In this document: positions 1-8,739 of the stretch, piece by piece | Layout: the number at the start of each line of letters is the position of its first letter | How positions within the stretch are numbered: the first letter of the stretch is position 1 | From: Thermoanaerobacterium butyriciformans | GTDB taxonomy: Bacteria; Bacillota; Thermoanaerobacteria; Thermoanaerobacterales; Thermoanaerobacteraceae | NCBI RefSeq assembly: GCF_017874545.1 | Contig: NZ_JAGGLT010000001.1 | Coordinates: forward strand, 80,001-144,000 | Reading direction: 5' to 3' | DNA length: 64,000 nucleotides | Position numbers and translations under genes: made by a program | The notes under the pieces: generated by a model | The model's database searches: none | Seen by the model: only the letters and a program-made list of their open reading frames with translations | What the model was told of the DNA's origin: nothing

Positions 1-42
1 AACCGTTCTTGGTTGGATGGACTTTATGAAAGGCTGGATGTA

Positions 43-2382
43 ATGATTAAAGAGAAGATAAAAGTTTCAGTTAGAGACTTGGTAGAGTTTATATTGCGCA
101 GTGGTGATTTAAACAGTGAGTTTGTCGGAAACGGCAATAGAAGAGCGTTAGAAGGGGCAAGGATTCATAGAAAGATACAGAAATCGAAAAATGAAAATTA
201 TACGAAAGAAGTCTCATTAAAGTACGAAGCAGAGTACGATGATTTTATCCTTGCTGTTGAAGGCCGTGCGGATGGCATCATTATTGAAAACGGCAATGTT
301 ACGATAGATGAGATAAAGACTACAAATGCTCAACTAAATGACATTGATGATAATTACAATCCGCTACATTTGGCACAGGCAAAATGCTATGCTTATATAT
401 ACTCTATTCAGAACGATTTGGTTGCGATAAATATTCAACTAACGTATTATCAGATTGATAATGATGAGATTAAATATTTGAGATACACGTATTCTATAGA
501 TGAGCTAAAAGCATTTTTTGAAGATCTTTTAAAAAAGTTTTACAACTGGGCAATGATATCATACAGTTGGATAAATGAAAGAAACAGCTCCATAGAGAAG
601 ATAGATTTTCCTTATAAAAATTACAGGAAAGGTCAGAGAAAGCTAGCCGTAACTGTCTACAGGACGATTGAAAGAGAGAAAAAACTCTTTGTACAAGCGC
701 CTACCGGAATAGGTAAAACAATATCTACAATTTTTCCATCGATAAAGGCTATGAGGGAAGGGATGACGTCAAAGATATTTTACCTGACGGCTAAAACAAT
801 TGCTGGTACTGTTGCAGATGAGACGTTTAAGATGCTAAGGGATAAGGGGCTAAGAATTAAGACGCTTGTTATTACTGCAAAAGAGAAGATATGTTTAAAT
901 GAAAGGACTGAATGCACCCCTGAGTCATGCCCATACGCAAAAGGCCATTATGATAGGATAAACGATGCTATAATGGATATGATTTTAAATGAAGATGATT
1001 TTAGCAGGGCAAAAATTGAGGAGTATGCAAAAAAACATACGGTATGTCCATTTGAGTTTTCACTAGACTTATCTTTATGGTCTGATGTTGTAATCTGCGA
1101 TTACAATTATGTTTTTGACCCAAATGTCGGGCTAAAAAGATTTTTTCAAGACAAGAGCGATTTTACTCTACTTGTGGATGAAGCCCACAACCTTGTAGAC
1201 AGGTCAAGGGAGATGTTTTCTGCAGAGCTTTTTAAAAAAGAGTTTTTATCATTAAAAAAGTCGATGCAAGGGAAAAGCAGTAAAATAGAGAAGGTATTAT
1301 CGAAGATTAATTCTATTTTTCTTCAAATGAAAAAACAGTGCGGTGAAAATAATTTTTTTGTGGCGAAAGAAAAACAAGTTGCTTTGGATGGCTATTTAAG
1401 GCAGTTTATAGGTGAAGCTGAATTGTACCTTGTAAATAATAAAAAATCATCCAAATGCGATGAGCTTATAGATTTGTATTTTAAATCATTATCTTATTTG
1501 AAAATTTCTGATATGTATGATTCGTCATATATGACGTACGTAGAAAAAGATGGTGATGATGTAAAAATTAAGCTATTCTGCTTGGATCCATCTAAATTAT
1601 TAAGTCAAACGCTTCAGAAAGTCAGAGGGACAATATTTTTTTCTGCCACACTTCTTCCGATTACATACTATAAGTCGCTTTTAGGAGGGAGCGATGAAGA
1701 TTACGCAATTTGCTTAGATTCACCTTTTGATACTAAAAACAGAATGATTCTTATAGCAGATGATGTATCTACAAAGTACAAAGATAGAGAAAATACGCGA
1801 GAAAAAGTAGCGGAGTATATTGATGCAGTTGTGTGGAAAAAGCCAGGGAATTATATTGTGTATTTTCCATCATATGAGTATATGAACATGATATATGAGA
1901 TTTATAAAGATCGAGGAACGAACATGATAATCAAGCAGGAGAGCAGTATGAGTGAGGATGACAAAGAGAGTTTTTTAAAGATGTTTGAAGATGAGAAAAA
2001 GGGAATCATAGCCTTTTGCGTGCTAGGAGGTATCTTTTCGGAAGGCATTGATTTGAAGAATGATAGATTAATCGGCGTTATAATTGTAGGTGTCGGTCTT
2101 CCTCAAATATGTCTTGAAAGAGATATAATAAAAGACTACTTCGAAGAAAAGTATGGGCTTGGATATGAGTTTGCTTACCTTTATCCTGGCTTTAATAAAG
2201 TGATGCAATCAGCAGGTCGTGTTATTAGAACTGAGACTGATAGAGGTGTTATTTTGCTTGTAGATGAAAGATTTTTGCATAAGAACTACATAAAATTATT
2301 TCCTAAGGAATGGTTTCCGTATATTAAAGTCAATAAAAATAATATAGAAGCATATCTTGACGGCTTTTGGAGGAATTTATAA
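43..2382 (+). CDS. DinG/XPD-like DNA helicase with N-terminal Cas4-like nuclease domain
   Basis: Predicted ATP-dependent 5'-3' DNA helicase of the Rad3/XPD/DinG group, 779 aa. Residues about 1-100 look like a PD-(D/E)XK (Cas4-like) nuclease: H42 in ARIHRKIQ, D77, and E90-I-K92 in TIDEIKTT. Walker A is APTGIGKT (about 219-226) and Walker B is DEAH. Cysteines in CLNERTEC, SCPYAKG and TVCPFE fit an XPD-type 4Fe-4S cluster. The C-terminal motif QSAGRVIR is motif VI. Start: GAAAGG nine bases before ATG 43. A TTG at 13 and open frame to the window edge leave an upstream start possible. Its stop overlaps the next start (TAATG). The role is probably DNA repair; the partner is unknown. Confidence 0.85.
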   Translation: MIKEKIKVSVRDLVEFILRSGDLNSEFVGNGNRRALEGARIHRKIQKSKNENYTKEVSLKYEAEYDDFILAVEGRADGIIIENGNVTIDEIKTTNAQLNDIDDNYNPLHLAQAKCYAYIYSIQNDLVAINIQLTYYQIDNDEIKYLRYTYSIDELKAFFEDLLKKFYNWAMISYSWINERNSSIEKIDFPYKNYRKGQRKLAVTVYRTIEREKKLFVQAPTGIGKTISTIFPSIKAMREGMTSKIFYLTAKTIAGTVADETFKMLRDKGLRIKTLVITAKEKICLNERTECTPESCPYAKGHYDRINDAIMDMILNEDDFSRAKIEEYAKKHTVCPFEFSLDLSLWSDVVICDYNYVFDPNVGLKRFFQDKSDFTLLVDEAHNLVDRSREMFSAELFKKEFLSLKKSMQGKSSKIEKVLSKINSIFLQMKKQCGENNFFVAKEKQVALDGYLRQFIGEAELYLVNNKKSSKCDELIDLYFKSLSYLKISDMYDSSYMTYVEKDGDDVKIKLFCLDPSKLLSQTLQKVRGTIFFSATLLPITYYKSLLGGSDEDYAICLDSPFDTKNRMILIADDVSTKYKDRENTREKVAEYIDAVVWKKPGNYIVYFPSYEYMNMIYEIYKDRGTNMIIKQESSMSEDDKESFLKMFEDEKKGIIAFCVLGGIFSEGIDLKNDRLIGVIIVGVGLPQICLERDIIKDYFEEKYGLGYEFAYLYPGFNKVMQSAGRVIRTETDRGVILLVDERFLHKNYIKLFPKEWFPYIKVNKNNIEAYLDGFWRNL

Positions 2383-3062
2383 TGGTGGAAGTGTACGCTA
2401 CAAAAATCACGAGAAATATAGGCGAAGATGAATATAGTAAATTATTAGAGGTAGTGTCAGAAGAAAAGAGATGGAGAGTTAAAAAGATTAAGAAATTTGA
2501 TGATGCACTGAGGACTCTTTTGGCAGAGGCAATGCTTCGAGTGACATTAGTAAAAGAATTTGGACTAAAAAACAGCGATATCGTATTTTATAAGAATGAG
2601 TTTGGGAAACCTTTTTTAAAAGGCAAAAATATATTTTTTAGTATATCCCATTCAGGAGAGTGGGCATCTATAGCTGTAGATTGTGATAATTTAGGCGTTG
2701 ACATAGAGAAGGTAAGAGATATCAATTTAAATGTGGCAAAGCGTTTCTTTTCGATGGAAGAGTGTAATGATATGATGAAAAAGGATGATAAAATAGACTA
2801 CTTTTTTACTCTTTGGACACTAAAAGAAAGCTATGTCAAGGCACTAGGCAAGGGACTTTATGTTCCATTAAAATCATTTACTGTAAAATTAGAAAAAGAA
2901 ATTAAGCTTTATGGAGAAAATAAAAATAAGTTTTATTTTAAGCAGTTTAATATAGATGCTGGATATAAATTGGCAGTCTGTGCTCAGAATAATATGTTTC
3001 AAAATAATGTTAATGTCATAAAACAAGATGATTTATTAAATAATATTTTTAATTTTTTATGA
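2382..3062 (+). CDS. 4'-phosphopantetheinyl transferase (Sfp type)
   Basis: Transfers phosphopantetheine from CoA to carrier-protein serines. The 226-aa length suits the two-lobed Sfp family rather than AcpS. Signature residues are visible: GVDIEKVRDI (Mg-binding D and E) and WTLKESYVKALGKGL (catalytic E and K). Start ATG 2382 overlaps the helicase stop by one base, with GGAGG at 2369-2373, so it is probably translated with the helicase. No polyketide or peptide synthase lies in the window, so the target carrier protein cannot be inferred from context. Confidence 0.88.
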   Translation: MVEVYATKITRNIGEDEYSKLLEVVSEEKRWRVKKIKKFDDALRTLLAEAMLRVTLVKEFGLKNSDIVFYKNEFGKPFLKGKNIFFSISHSGEWASIAVDCDNLGVDIEKVRDINLNVAKRFFSMEECNDMMKKDDKIDYFFTLWTLKESYVKALGKGLYVPLKSFTVKLEKEIKLYGENKNKFYFKQFNIDAGYKLAVCAQNNMFQNNVNVIKQDDLLNNIFNFL

Positions 3063-3066
3063 AATA

Positions 3067-3075
3067 TGGTATAAT
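3067..3075 (+). promoter_or_regulatory. Extended -10 promoter for the esterase gene
   Basis: TGGTATAAT is a TGn extended -10 box with a perfect hexamer. No clear -35 is visible in the AT-rich DNA upstream. It would start transcription about 20 bases before the hydrolase start codon. Confidence 0.5.
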
Positions 3076-3101
3076 TTAGAAAAATGGGTGGAGGTGATAT
3101 T

Positions 3102-3875
3102 ATGCAAAAGTCTGTTGAACTGACATATGGATCTAGGACATTGAGGGGTATGATGCATGTGCCAGACGGTACACATGGCAAAGCTCCTATGGTGGTTATG
3201 TTTCATGGGTTTACAGGCAATAAAGTTGAGTCACACTTTATTTTTGTAAAGTTGTCAAGAGAGTTGGAGAAGGTAGGCATAGGCAGTTTCCGCTTTGACT
3301 TCTACGGCTCAGGTGAAAGCGATGGAGACTTTATTGACATGACATTTAGCGGTGAAGTAGAAGATGCAAGACATATAGTAGAATTTGTAAAGAACGATCC
3401 TCTGACAGATGTCAATAATATCGGAATACTGGGTTTCAGCATGGGTGGTGCCATTGCTGCCATTATAGCAAAGGAATACAAAGACATCGTAAAATCATTG
3501 GTACTCTGGGCTCCTGCTTTTAATATGAGAGATGCAATAATGCTTCAATCTCAGAGTGAAGCAGGAAATTTGCTTAATGAACATGGCTTTGTTGATATTG
3601 GTGGGTTCGCACTTGGGAAAGGATTTGTGCTTGACATAGCTGATATTGATATATTTGAGTCAGCGAAAGGGTATGACAAAGACGTGCTAATAGTTCACGG
3701 CACAAAAGATGAAGCTGTTCCGTATACTGTGTCTGAGGAGATTTTAAAGACAGTTTACAAAGAAAATGGACGTAGAATATCGATAGATGGATCAGATCAT
3801 ACATTTAGCAGGCTTGACTGGCAAAGGAAGGCTATCGATGAATCTGCTGCTTTTTTGAAAGAAAAGCTTAAATGA
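3102..3875 (+). CDS. Alpha/beta hydrolase (cinnamoyl/feruloyl-esterase-like)
   Basis: Serine hydrolase of 257 aa without a signal peptide, so cytoplasmic. The oxyanion-side motif HGFTGNK, nucleophile elbow GFSMGG, acid in HGTKDEAVP and base in GSDHTF form the full catalytic set. The layout resembles Est1E/LJ0536-type hydroxycinnamoyl esterases of gut and plant-degrading Firmicutes, but substrate choice is inference. Start ATG 3102 follows GTGGAGGTG; a longer frame from 3084 lacks a site. It is followed by a terminator and has its own promoter, so it is monocistronic. Confidence 0.82.
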   Translation: MQKSVELTYGSRTLRGMMHVPDGTHGKAPMVVMFHGFTGNKVESHFIFVKLSRELEKVGIGSFRFDFYGSGESDGDFIDMTFSGEVEDARHIVEFVKNDPLTDVNNIGILGFSMGGAIAAIIAKEYKDIVKSLVLWAPAFNMRDAIMLQSQSEAGNLLNEHGFVDIGGFALGKGFVLDIADIDIFESAKGYDKDVLIVHGTKDEAVPYTVSEEILKTVYKENGRRISIDGSDHTFSRLDWQRKAIDESAAFLKEKLK

Positions 3876-3880
3876 AATAG

Positions 3881-3904
3881 AGGGCCCAATAGTGAGCCCT
3901 TTTT
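3881..3904 (+). terminator. Rho-independent terminator after the esterase
   Basis: Stem AGGGC (3881-3885) / GCCCT (3896-3900) with a 10-base loop, then a run of T. It separates this gene from the convergent pepT. Confidence 0.7.
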
Positions 3905-3908
3905 AGAT

Positions 3909-5135
3909 TTACTTTTCTGTCACAAGCTTTACTATATTCAATATAACTTCAACAGCTTTTTCCATCGCAAAAATAGGTATGTATTCATATTTGCCGTGAA
4001 AATTATGGCCTCCTGTAAATATATTAGGCGTTGGAAGCCCCATGTACGATAACCTTGCTCCATCAGTGCCGCCGCGGATAGGAGACACATCTGGTTTTAC
4101 GCCTGCTTTCTCTATAGCTTTTAGTGCAATTTCAACTATACTCATGTCTTTTTCAATGATTTCTCTCATATTGTAATATTGGTCTTTTAAATCTATTTCT
4201 ACTGTGCCTTCGCCGTATTTTTCATTTAATTTGTTTATCAAATTTAACAAGTAATTTTTGCGATTTTCAAAGTTTTCTTTGTCAAAATCCCTTATTATGT
4301 AGTACAAGTGTGTTTCTTCTACATTACCATTAAAATTATTTATGTGATAAAATCCCTCATATCCCTCTGTATTTTCCGGTGTTTCTTCCAGCGGCAGCAT
4401 TGAAGCAAGCTCTACTCCTATTAAAACAGAGTTTTTCATTTTGCCTTTTGCTGTTCCCGGATGTACATTTCGGCCGTGTATTATTATTTTTGCAGATGCT
4501 GCATTGAAGTTTTCATATTCCAATTCACCCAATTTTCCACCATCGATTGTATAAGCAAAATCAGCCCCGAATTTTTTTACGTCAAATTTGTCTGCACCGC
4601 GTCCGATTTCTTCGTCTGGCGTTATACATACTTTTATAGTCCCGTGTTTTATTTCAGGATGCGATATGAGGTATTCACAGGCGGTTACTATTTCAGCAAT
4701 TCCAGCCTTATCATCGGCACCAAGCAGTGTTGTACCATCTGTCGTGATCAGTGTTTTTCCTATGTAGTCTTTTAATTCTGGAAAATCACTTGGTGACAAA
4801 ACGATATTCTTATCCTTGTTTAATATTATGTCTTTGCCATCGTAGTTTTCGATTATCTGCGGATTTACATTTTTTCCAGACATATCAGGGCTTGTGTCCA
4901 TGTGTGATATAAAGCCTACTACTGGTATTTTCCTATCAATATTAGATGGTACAGTTCCCATTACATATCCATTTTCATCGACGGATACGTCTGTAAGCCC
5001 GATAGCTTTTAATTCAGCAGCCAAGTCTTTGGCAAAAACCATTTGCCCATCTGTACTAGGGCATTTTGAAGAGTTTTCATCTGATGTTGTTTCATACTTT
5101 ACGTATTTTAAAAATCGATGAGCGACGTTTTGCAA
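3909..5135 (-). CDS. pepT: Peptidase T (tripeptide aminopeptidase)
   Basis: Zinc-dependent M20B peptidase that removes the N-terminal residue of tripeptides in the cytoplasm, 408 aa as usual. Metal and catalytic motifs are present: [31 protein letters not shown], and late [10 protein letters not shown] and [10 protein letters not shown]. The start is TTG at 5135, preceded by AAGGGG at a rather short spacing. The N-terminal sequence [18 protein letters not shown] matches the family, so the start is probably right. It lies downstream of rpsD on the same strand but beyond that gene's terminator. Confidence 0.95.
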   Translation of the reverse strand: MQNVAHRFLKYVKYETTSDENSSKCPSTDGQMVFAKDLAAELKAIGLTDVSVDENGYVMGTVPSNIDRKIPVVGFISHMDTSPDMSGKNVNPQIIENYDGKDIILNKDKNIVLSPSDFPELKDYIGKTLITTDGTTLLGADDKAGIAEIVTACEYLISHPEIKHGTIKVCITPDEEIGRGADKFDVKKFGADFAYTIDGGKLGELEYENFNAASAKIIIHGRNVHPGTAKGKMKNSVLIGVELASMLPLEETPENTEGYEGFYHINNFNGNVEETHLYYIIRDFDKENFENRKNYLLNLINKLNEKYGEGTVEIDLKDQYYNMREIIEKDMSIVEIALKAIEKAGVKPDVSPIRGGTDGARLSYMGLPTPNIFTGGHNFHGKYEYIPIFAMEKAVEVILNIVKLVTEK

Positions 5136-5202
5136 TATACCCCTTCTTTCTTAAAATTTTCTAAAATTATTTTATCACTTATAAGAAAAATTTAAAAGAA
5201 AT

Positions 5203-5230
5203 AAAGCCTGGGTTACCGTTACCAGGCTTT
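5203..5230 (-). terminator. Terminator of rpsD
   Basis: Perfect 9-bp stem AAAGCCTGG (5203-5211) / CCAGGCTTT (5222-5230). Read on the minus strand it is followed by a T-rich tract. The stem begins inside the rpsD stop codon region. Confidence 0.8.
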
Positions 5231-5825
5231 AGTAAAATTCTACTAATAAATGGTCGTCAATTTCTACAGGAATTTCACTTCTTCTTGGCATTTTAATTAA
5301 TTTGCCTTCCATTTTATCCACATTGACATTGATATATGGTGGAATATCATTTGTGCCGATGCTTTGTTTTATAAGGGGCATATTTTTACTTTTTTCTTTA
5401 ACGGAGACGACATCTCCGACATTTACCTCATAAGATGGGATATTTACTTTTTTGCCATTTACTAAAATATGGCCATGCGAAACGAGCTGACGTGCAGAGT
5501 ATATTGTAGGAGCAAAGCCCATCCTGTATACAATATTGTCAAGGCGCCTTTCAAGAAGTGAAAGAAGTTTTTCGCTTGTCGGTTCCTTGCTTTTTAGTGC
5601 TTTTTCAAAATACCTTCTATACTGTCTTTCCTTAACGTTGTAGATTGATTTGAGCTTTTGTTTTTCAAGAAGTCTTCTACCGTATTCAGAAAGCTTTTTG
5701 CCTCTAGCTAGCCCATGCTGTCCAGGAGCGTACGGCCGCTTTAACGAAGGACACTTTGGACTACCGCATAGGGGATGTCCTACAATTCTGCACATTCTAT
5801 GCTTTGGTACTATTGTTCTTGCCAA
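5229..5825 (-). CDS. rpsD: 30S ribosomal protein S4, stand-alone copy with Cys/His N-terminus
   Basis: Primary 16S rRNA-binding protein uS4, 198 aa, with the S4 RNA-binding domain in the middle (RLDNIVYRMGFA, LVSHGHILVNGKKV). The N-terminus is a metal-ligand type: H9, C12, C20 and C25 precede RPYAPGQHG, a shortened version of the four-cysteine site of C+ S4 proteins. The gene is alone, not in an alpha operon. Start TTG 5825 follows GGAGGTG. A strong promoter and a Fur-type operator lie upstream. It may be a second, regulated S4 paralogue; the rest of the genome is needed to know. Confidence 0.93.
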   Translation of the reverse strand: MARTIVPKHRMCRIVGHPLCGSPKCPSLKRPYAPGQHGLARGKKLSEYGRRLLEKQKLKSIYNVKERQYRRYFEKALKSKEPTSEKLLSLLERRLDNIVYRMGFAPTIYSARQLVSHGHILVNGKKVNIPSYEVNVGDVVSVKEKSKNMPLIKQSIGTNDIPPYINVNVDKMEGKLIKMPRRSEIPVEIDDHLLVEFY

Positions 5826-5841
5826 CTGCTCACCTCCATTT

Positions 5842-5860
5842 TATAATGATAATCATTATC
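5842..5860. promoter_or_regulatory. Fur-type operator in the rpsD leader
   Basis: TATAATGATAATCATTATC matches the 19-bp Fur consensus GATAATGATAATCATTATC at 18 positions and contains the perfect 7-1-7 palindrome TGATAAT-C-ATTATCA (5847-5861). It lies just downstream of the rpsD -10 box, where a bound repressor would block clearance. PerR and Zur boxes have different outer bases, so Fur is the closest match. Confidence 0.75.
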
Positions 5861-5875
5861 AATTAATCACATTCA

Positions 5876-5904
5876 ATTATATAGTCTGAAATAAAATTTA
5901 TCAA
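5876..5904 (-). promoter_or_regulatory. SigA-type promoter of rpsD
   Basis: On the minus strand, -35 TTGATA (5904-5899), a 17-bp spacer and -10 TATAAT (5881-5876). Transcription would begin near 5869, directly into the Fur-type operator. Confidence 0.75.
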
Positions 5905-5953
5905 GTATTTTTCTTAAGTATATTTTTATCAAAGAACAAAAAAATATACAAAA

Positions 5954-5976
5954 ACCCGGCATTAAGCCGAGTTTTT
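5954..5976 (-). terminator. Terminator between nitroreductase and rpsD
   Basis: Stem ACCCGGC (5954-5960) / GCCGAGT (5966-5972) around a 5-base loop, with T runs on the minus-strand exit side. It ends the nitroreductase message. Confidence 0.7.
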
Positions 5977-6473
5977 TAAAATTTTTCCCAGTGCAGTACG
6001 TCGTTTAAAGATTTTTTATTTCTTGGAGACGGATTTTGCGTACTGTAGCCTAAAGCAATAATTGAGATCATTCTAAGGTTTGATGGAACATTTAAATATT
6101 CATTTATGTCTTTTTCATATGTCCGATCATACCCTGCTACCCAGCATGAAGAGATGCCATATGCTTTTGCTGCAAGTATGATATTTTCAGTTGCTGCTGC
6201 ACCATCTTCTAGATGGTGGATGTTTTCTTTTTCACAGTATACAACTACACATGCTGCAGCATCTTTAATAAATTTGCCGTATGTAGCCTTTTCAGAAATA
6301 TACTTAAGAGCTTCCTTGTCAGTTACAACGACGAAATGCCAAGGTTGAACATTGTTTGCAGATGGAGCAAGTCTTCCGCAGTCAATAATATCTTCCAGTA
6401 TGTTTTTTGGAATTGGTTTATCTTCAAAAGATCTTACAGCTCTTCTTTGCTTTAATACTTCTAATGCATCCAT
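5976..6473 (-). CDS. Nitroreductase family FMN oxidoreductase
   Basis: Cytoplasmic FMN-dependent NAD(P)H oxidoreductase of the nitroreductase fold, 165 aa. N-terminal RRAVRSFEDKPIP and LAPSANNVQPWHFVVV are the FMN-binding signature; GISSCWVAGY and the C-terminal PRNKKSLNDV also fit. The physiological substrate is not evident. Start ATG 6473 follows GGAGGTG; a longer frame to 6488 lacks a site. It has its own promoter and terminator. Confidence 0.88.
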   Translation of the reverse strand: MDALEVLKQRRAVRSFEDKPIPKNILEDIIDCGRLAPSANNVQPWHFVVVTDKEALKYISEKATYGKFIKDAAACVVVYCEKENIHHLEDGAAATENIILAAKAYGISSCWVAGYDRTYEKDINEYLNVPSNLRMISIIALGYSTQNPSPRNKKSLNDVLHWEKF

Positions 6474-6493
6474 ATAAAACACCTCCATTTAAT

Positions 6494-6521
6494 ATTATAA
6501 CCACTAAAAAAACAATTTCAA
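6494..6521 (-). promoter_or_regulatory. Promoter of the nitroreductase gene
   Basis: Minus strand: -35 TTGAAA (6521-6516), 16-bp spacer, -10 TATAAT (6499-6494). Confidence 0.55.
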
Positions 6522-6570
6522 AATTTGGTTAAATATTTATTGACGGTAAAATATGAATATGTAAAAATAT

Positions 6571-6579
6571 TGTTATAAT
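6571..6579 (+). promoter_or_regulatory. Extended -10 promoter upstream of the small ORF
   Basis: TGTTATAAT is a TGn extended -10 with a perfect hexamer, 17 bases before the start of the 25-codon frame. No good -35 is visible. Confidence 0.45.
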
Positions 6580-6596
6580 GAGAGGGGGAGTGTGTT

Positions 6597-6674
6597 ATGG
6601 AATGTATTGACGGCATCAGCATATTATCTCTACAAGAAAAAGCAGAATCACAGTTCTTCAGGTGGAGGCACTAA
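6597..6674 (+). CDS. Small ORF, 25 aa, unknown
   Basis: ATG 6597 follows a strong AGAGGGGGAG site and an extended -10. The peptide starts MECIDGISIL and ends FFRWRH, with no membrane segment and one cysteine. I do not recognise it. It ends 37 bases before the HD-domain gene and may be a leader peptide or a small regulator. Support is the ribosome site and promoter only. Confidence 0.4.
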   Translation: MECIDGISILSLQEKAESQFFRWRH

Positions 6675-6711
6675 TTAATTGAATTTAACTAAACTTATAG
6701 GAGATGATATT

Positions 6712-7209
6712 ATGTCGAGATTAAAATATATTATGGAACTTAAAGATTATTACGGCATTGACTTAAAAAGAATAAACCATGCATTAAAAGTGCTTAGCTT
6801 TGCTGACAGAATAGTGGATGGCGAAAATATTACTGATGAAAAAATCAAGAAGATCGTGTATATTACCGCAATTTTGCATGATATCGGCATCAAAAAAGCT
6901 GAAGAAAAATATGGTAGCTCATCCGGAAGATATCAGGAAATAGAGGGACCGGCCATTGCAAGAGAGATTATGCGGAAAAACAATGAGGACGAGGGTATAA
7001 TAGAAAGAGTATGTTATATTATAGGTGGTCATCATACGGCATCTAAAAATGATGGACTTGATTTTCAGATAATATGGGAATCTGATCTTCTGGTAAATAT
7101 AGAAGAGGATGAATTGTATAAAGATAGAGAAAAGGTCAGCAATATTGTAGAAAAGAATTTTAAGACAAAGACAGGCAAAAACATTGCAGGTGACTTGTTT
7201 CTAAGTTAA
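6712..7209 (+). CDS. HD-domain phosphohydrolase
   Basis: Small HD-superfamily metal-dependent hydrolase, 165 aa. It keeps the paired HD in ILHDIGIKK, the upstream H in RINHALKVL, and the later GGHHTASKNDGLD and WESDLLVN, matching the H...HD...H...D ligand pattern. Members act on nucleotides or phosphate esters; the substrate is unknown. Start ATG 6712 follows GGAGATGA. A TTG at 6679 would give a longer product but has no site. It is probably co-transcribed with the 25-codon frame. Confidence 0.8.
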   Translation: MSRLKYIMELKDYYGIDLKRINHALKVLSFADRIVDGENITDEKIKKIVYITAILHDIGIKKAEEKYGSSSGRYQEIEGPAIAREIMRKNNEDEGIIERVCYIIGGHHTASKNDGLDFQIIWESDLLVNIEEDELYKDREKVSNIVEKNFKTKTGKNIAGDLFLS

Positions 7210-7273
7210 AGCTTGATAATATAATTTATATAGTATAAAATATGAGATGTAAAATAAGATTGGAGGTTTACAT

Positions 7274-8629
7274 ATGACAAATGTATTAAACTTTGACTAT
7301 TCCAATGCGTTGAATTTTGTAAATGAGCATGAAATATCATATCTAGAGAAACAGGCGCAATTATCACTTGATATGGTGCTAAATAAGACTGCGCAGGGAA
7401 GCGATTTCCTTGGTTGGGTTGATTTGCCGAGGGATTACGACAAGGAAGAATTTGCTCGAATCAAAAAAGCTGCAGAGAAAATAAGATCTGATTCAGATGC
7501 ACTTGTCGTAATCGGAATTGGTGGTTCGTACTTAGGCGCAAGGGCAGCTATTGAGATGCTTACACATTCATTTTACAATATTTTGCCACAATCAGTTAGA
7601 AAGGCGCCAGAAATATATTTTGCAGGAAACAGCATAAGCTCTACATACCTTCAAGATTTATTAGAAGTTCTAGATGGCAAAGATGTATCTATAAACGTCA
7701 TATCAAAATCTGGCACTACTACAGAACCTGCTATAGCATTTCGAGTCTTCAGGGATTTTTTAGAAAACAAATATGGAAAAGAAGAAGCTAAATCTAGGAT
7801 ATATGTCACAACAGATAGAAAAAAAGGTGCCCTTAAAAAACTGGCGGATGAAGAAGGCTATGAGACATTTGTGATTCCTGATGATGTAGGTGGCAGATAT
7901 TCAGTTCTGACGGCAGTAGGACTCCTTCCTATAGCAGCTTCAGGCATTGACATTGATGAAATGATGAAAGGTGCATATGACGCATCATTAGTTTTCAAAA
8001 AACCTGATATAAAAGACAATTTAAGCATGCAGTATGCTGTACTTAGAAATGCGCTTTACAGAAAAGGTAAATCTATAGAGATTTTAGTAAACTATGAGCC
8101 GAGGCTTCACTATTTTTCCGAATGGTGGAAACAGCTTTTTGGAGAAAGTGAAGGCAAAGACCACAAAGGAATATATCCTGCATCAGTAGATTTTTCGACG
8201 GATCTTCATTCCATGGGACAATTTATACAAGACGGAAGCAGGATAATGTTTGAGACGGTTATAAATGTAGAAAAACCGCTAAAGGAAATAACGATAAACG
8301 AAGACAAGGACAATGTAGATGGACTTAATTTCCTGGCTGGAAAAACGATAGATTTTGTCAATAAGAAAGCTTTTCAAGGCACGGTACTTGCTCACAATGA
8401 TGGCGGCGTGCCAAATCTAATAGTGAATGTTCCAGAGATATCTGCATACAACTTTGGATATCTGGTTTACTTCTTTGAGATGGCTTGCGGCATAAGCGGA
8501 TACTTAAATGGAGTAAATCCGTTTGACCAACCTGGAGTAGAAGCATATAAGAAAAATATGTTTGCGCTTTTAGGCAAACCTGGTTATGAGAAAGAAAAAG
8601 AAGAATTGGAAAAAAGGCTTAAAATGTGA
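7274..8629 (+). CDS. pgi: Glucose-6-phosphate isomerase
   Basis: Interconverts glucose-6-phosphate and fructose-6-phosphate in glycolysis; cytoplasmic. The 451-aa length is that of the short Firmicute form. Family signatures are clear: [60 protein letters not shown], and the C-terminal [14 protein letters not shown]. Start ATG follows GGAGG. It is monocistronic with a strong terminator. Confidence 0.97.
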   Translation: MTNVLNFDYSNALNFVNEHEISYLEKQAQLSLDMVLNKTAQGSDFLGWVDLPRDYDKEEFARIKKAAEKIRSDSDALVVIGIGGSYLGARAAIEMLTHSFYNILPQSVRKAPEIYFAGNSISSTYLQDLLEVLDGKDVSINVISKSGTTTEPAIAFRVFRDFLENKYGKEEAKSRIYVTTDRKKGALKKLADEEGYETFVIPDDVGGRYSVLTAVGLLPIAASGIDIDEMMKGAYDASLVFKKPDIKDNLSMQYAVLRNALYRKGKSIEILVNYEPRLHYFSEWWKQLFGESEGKDHKGIYPASVDFSTDLHSMGQFIQDGSRIMFETVINVEKPLKEITINEDKDNVDGLNFLAGKTIDFVNKKAFQGTVLAHNDGGVPNLIVNVPEISAYNFGYLVYFFEMACGISGYLNGVNPFDQPGVEAYKKNMFALLGKPGYEKEKEELEKRLKM

Positions 8630-8632
8630 CAA

Positions 8633-8664
8633 AAAGGATATGTCTATAAGGCATATCCTTTAAA
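8633..8664 (+). terminator. Terminator after pgi
   Basis: Perfect 10-bp stem AAAGGATATG (8633-8642) / CATATCCTTT (8652-8661), followed by a T-rich stretch. Confidence 0.75.
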
Positions 8665-8739
8665 TTTTATGTTTTTCTGATGAAAAATTTTTTGTATAAT
8701 ATTAAATAGTTATTGTTAAGATTTTAGGATGGTGATCAA

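Noticed and set aside
4461-4775. 104-codon plus-strand frame inside pepT
   Set aside because: Shadow of pepT with no start signals.
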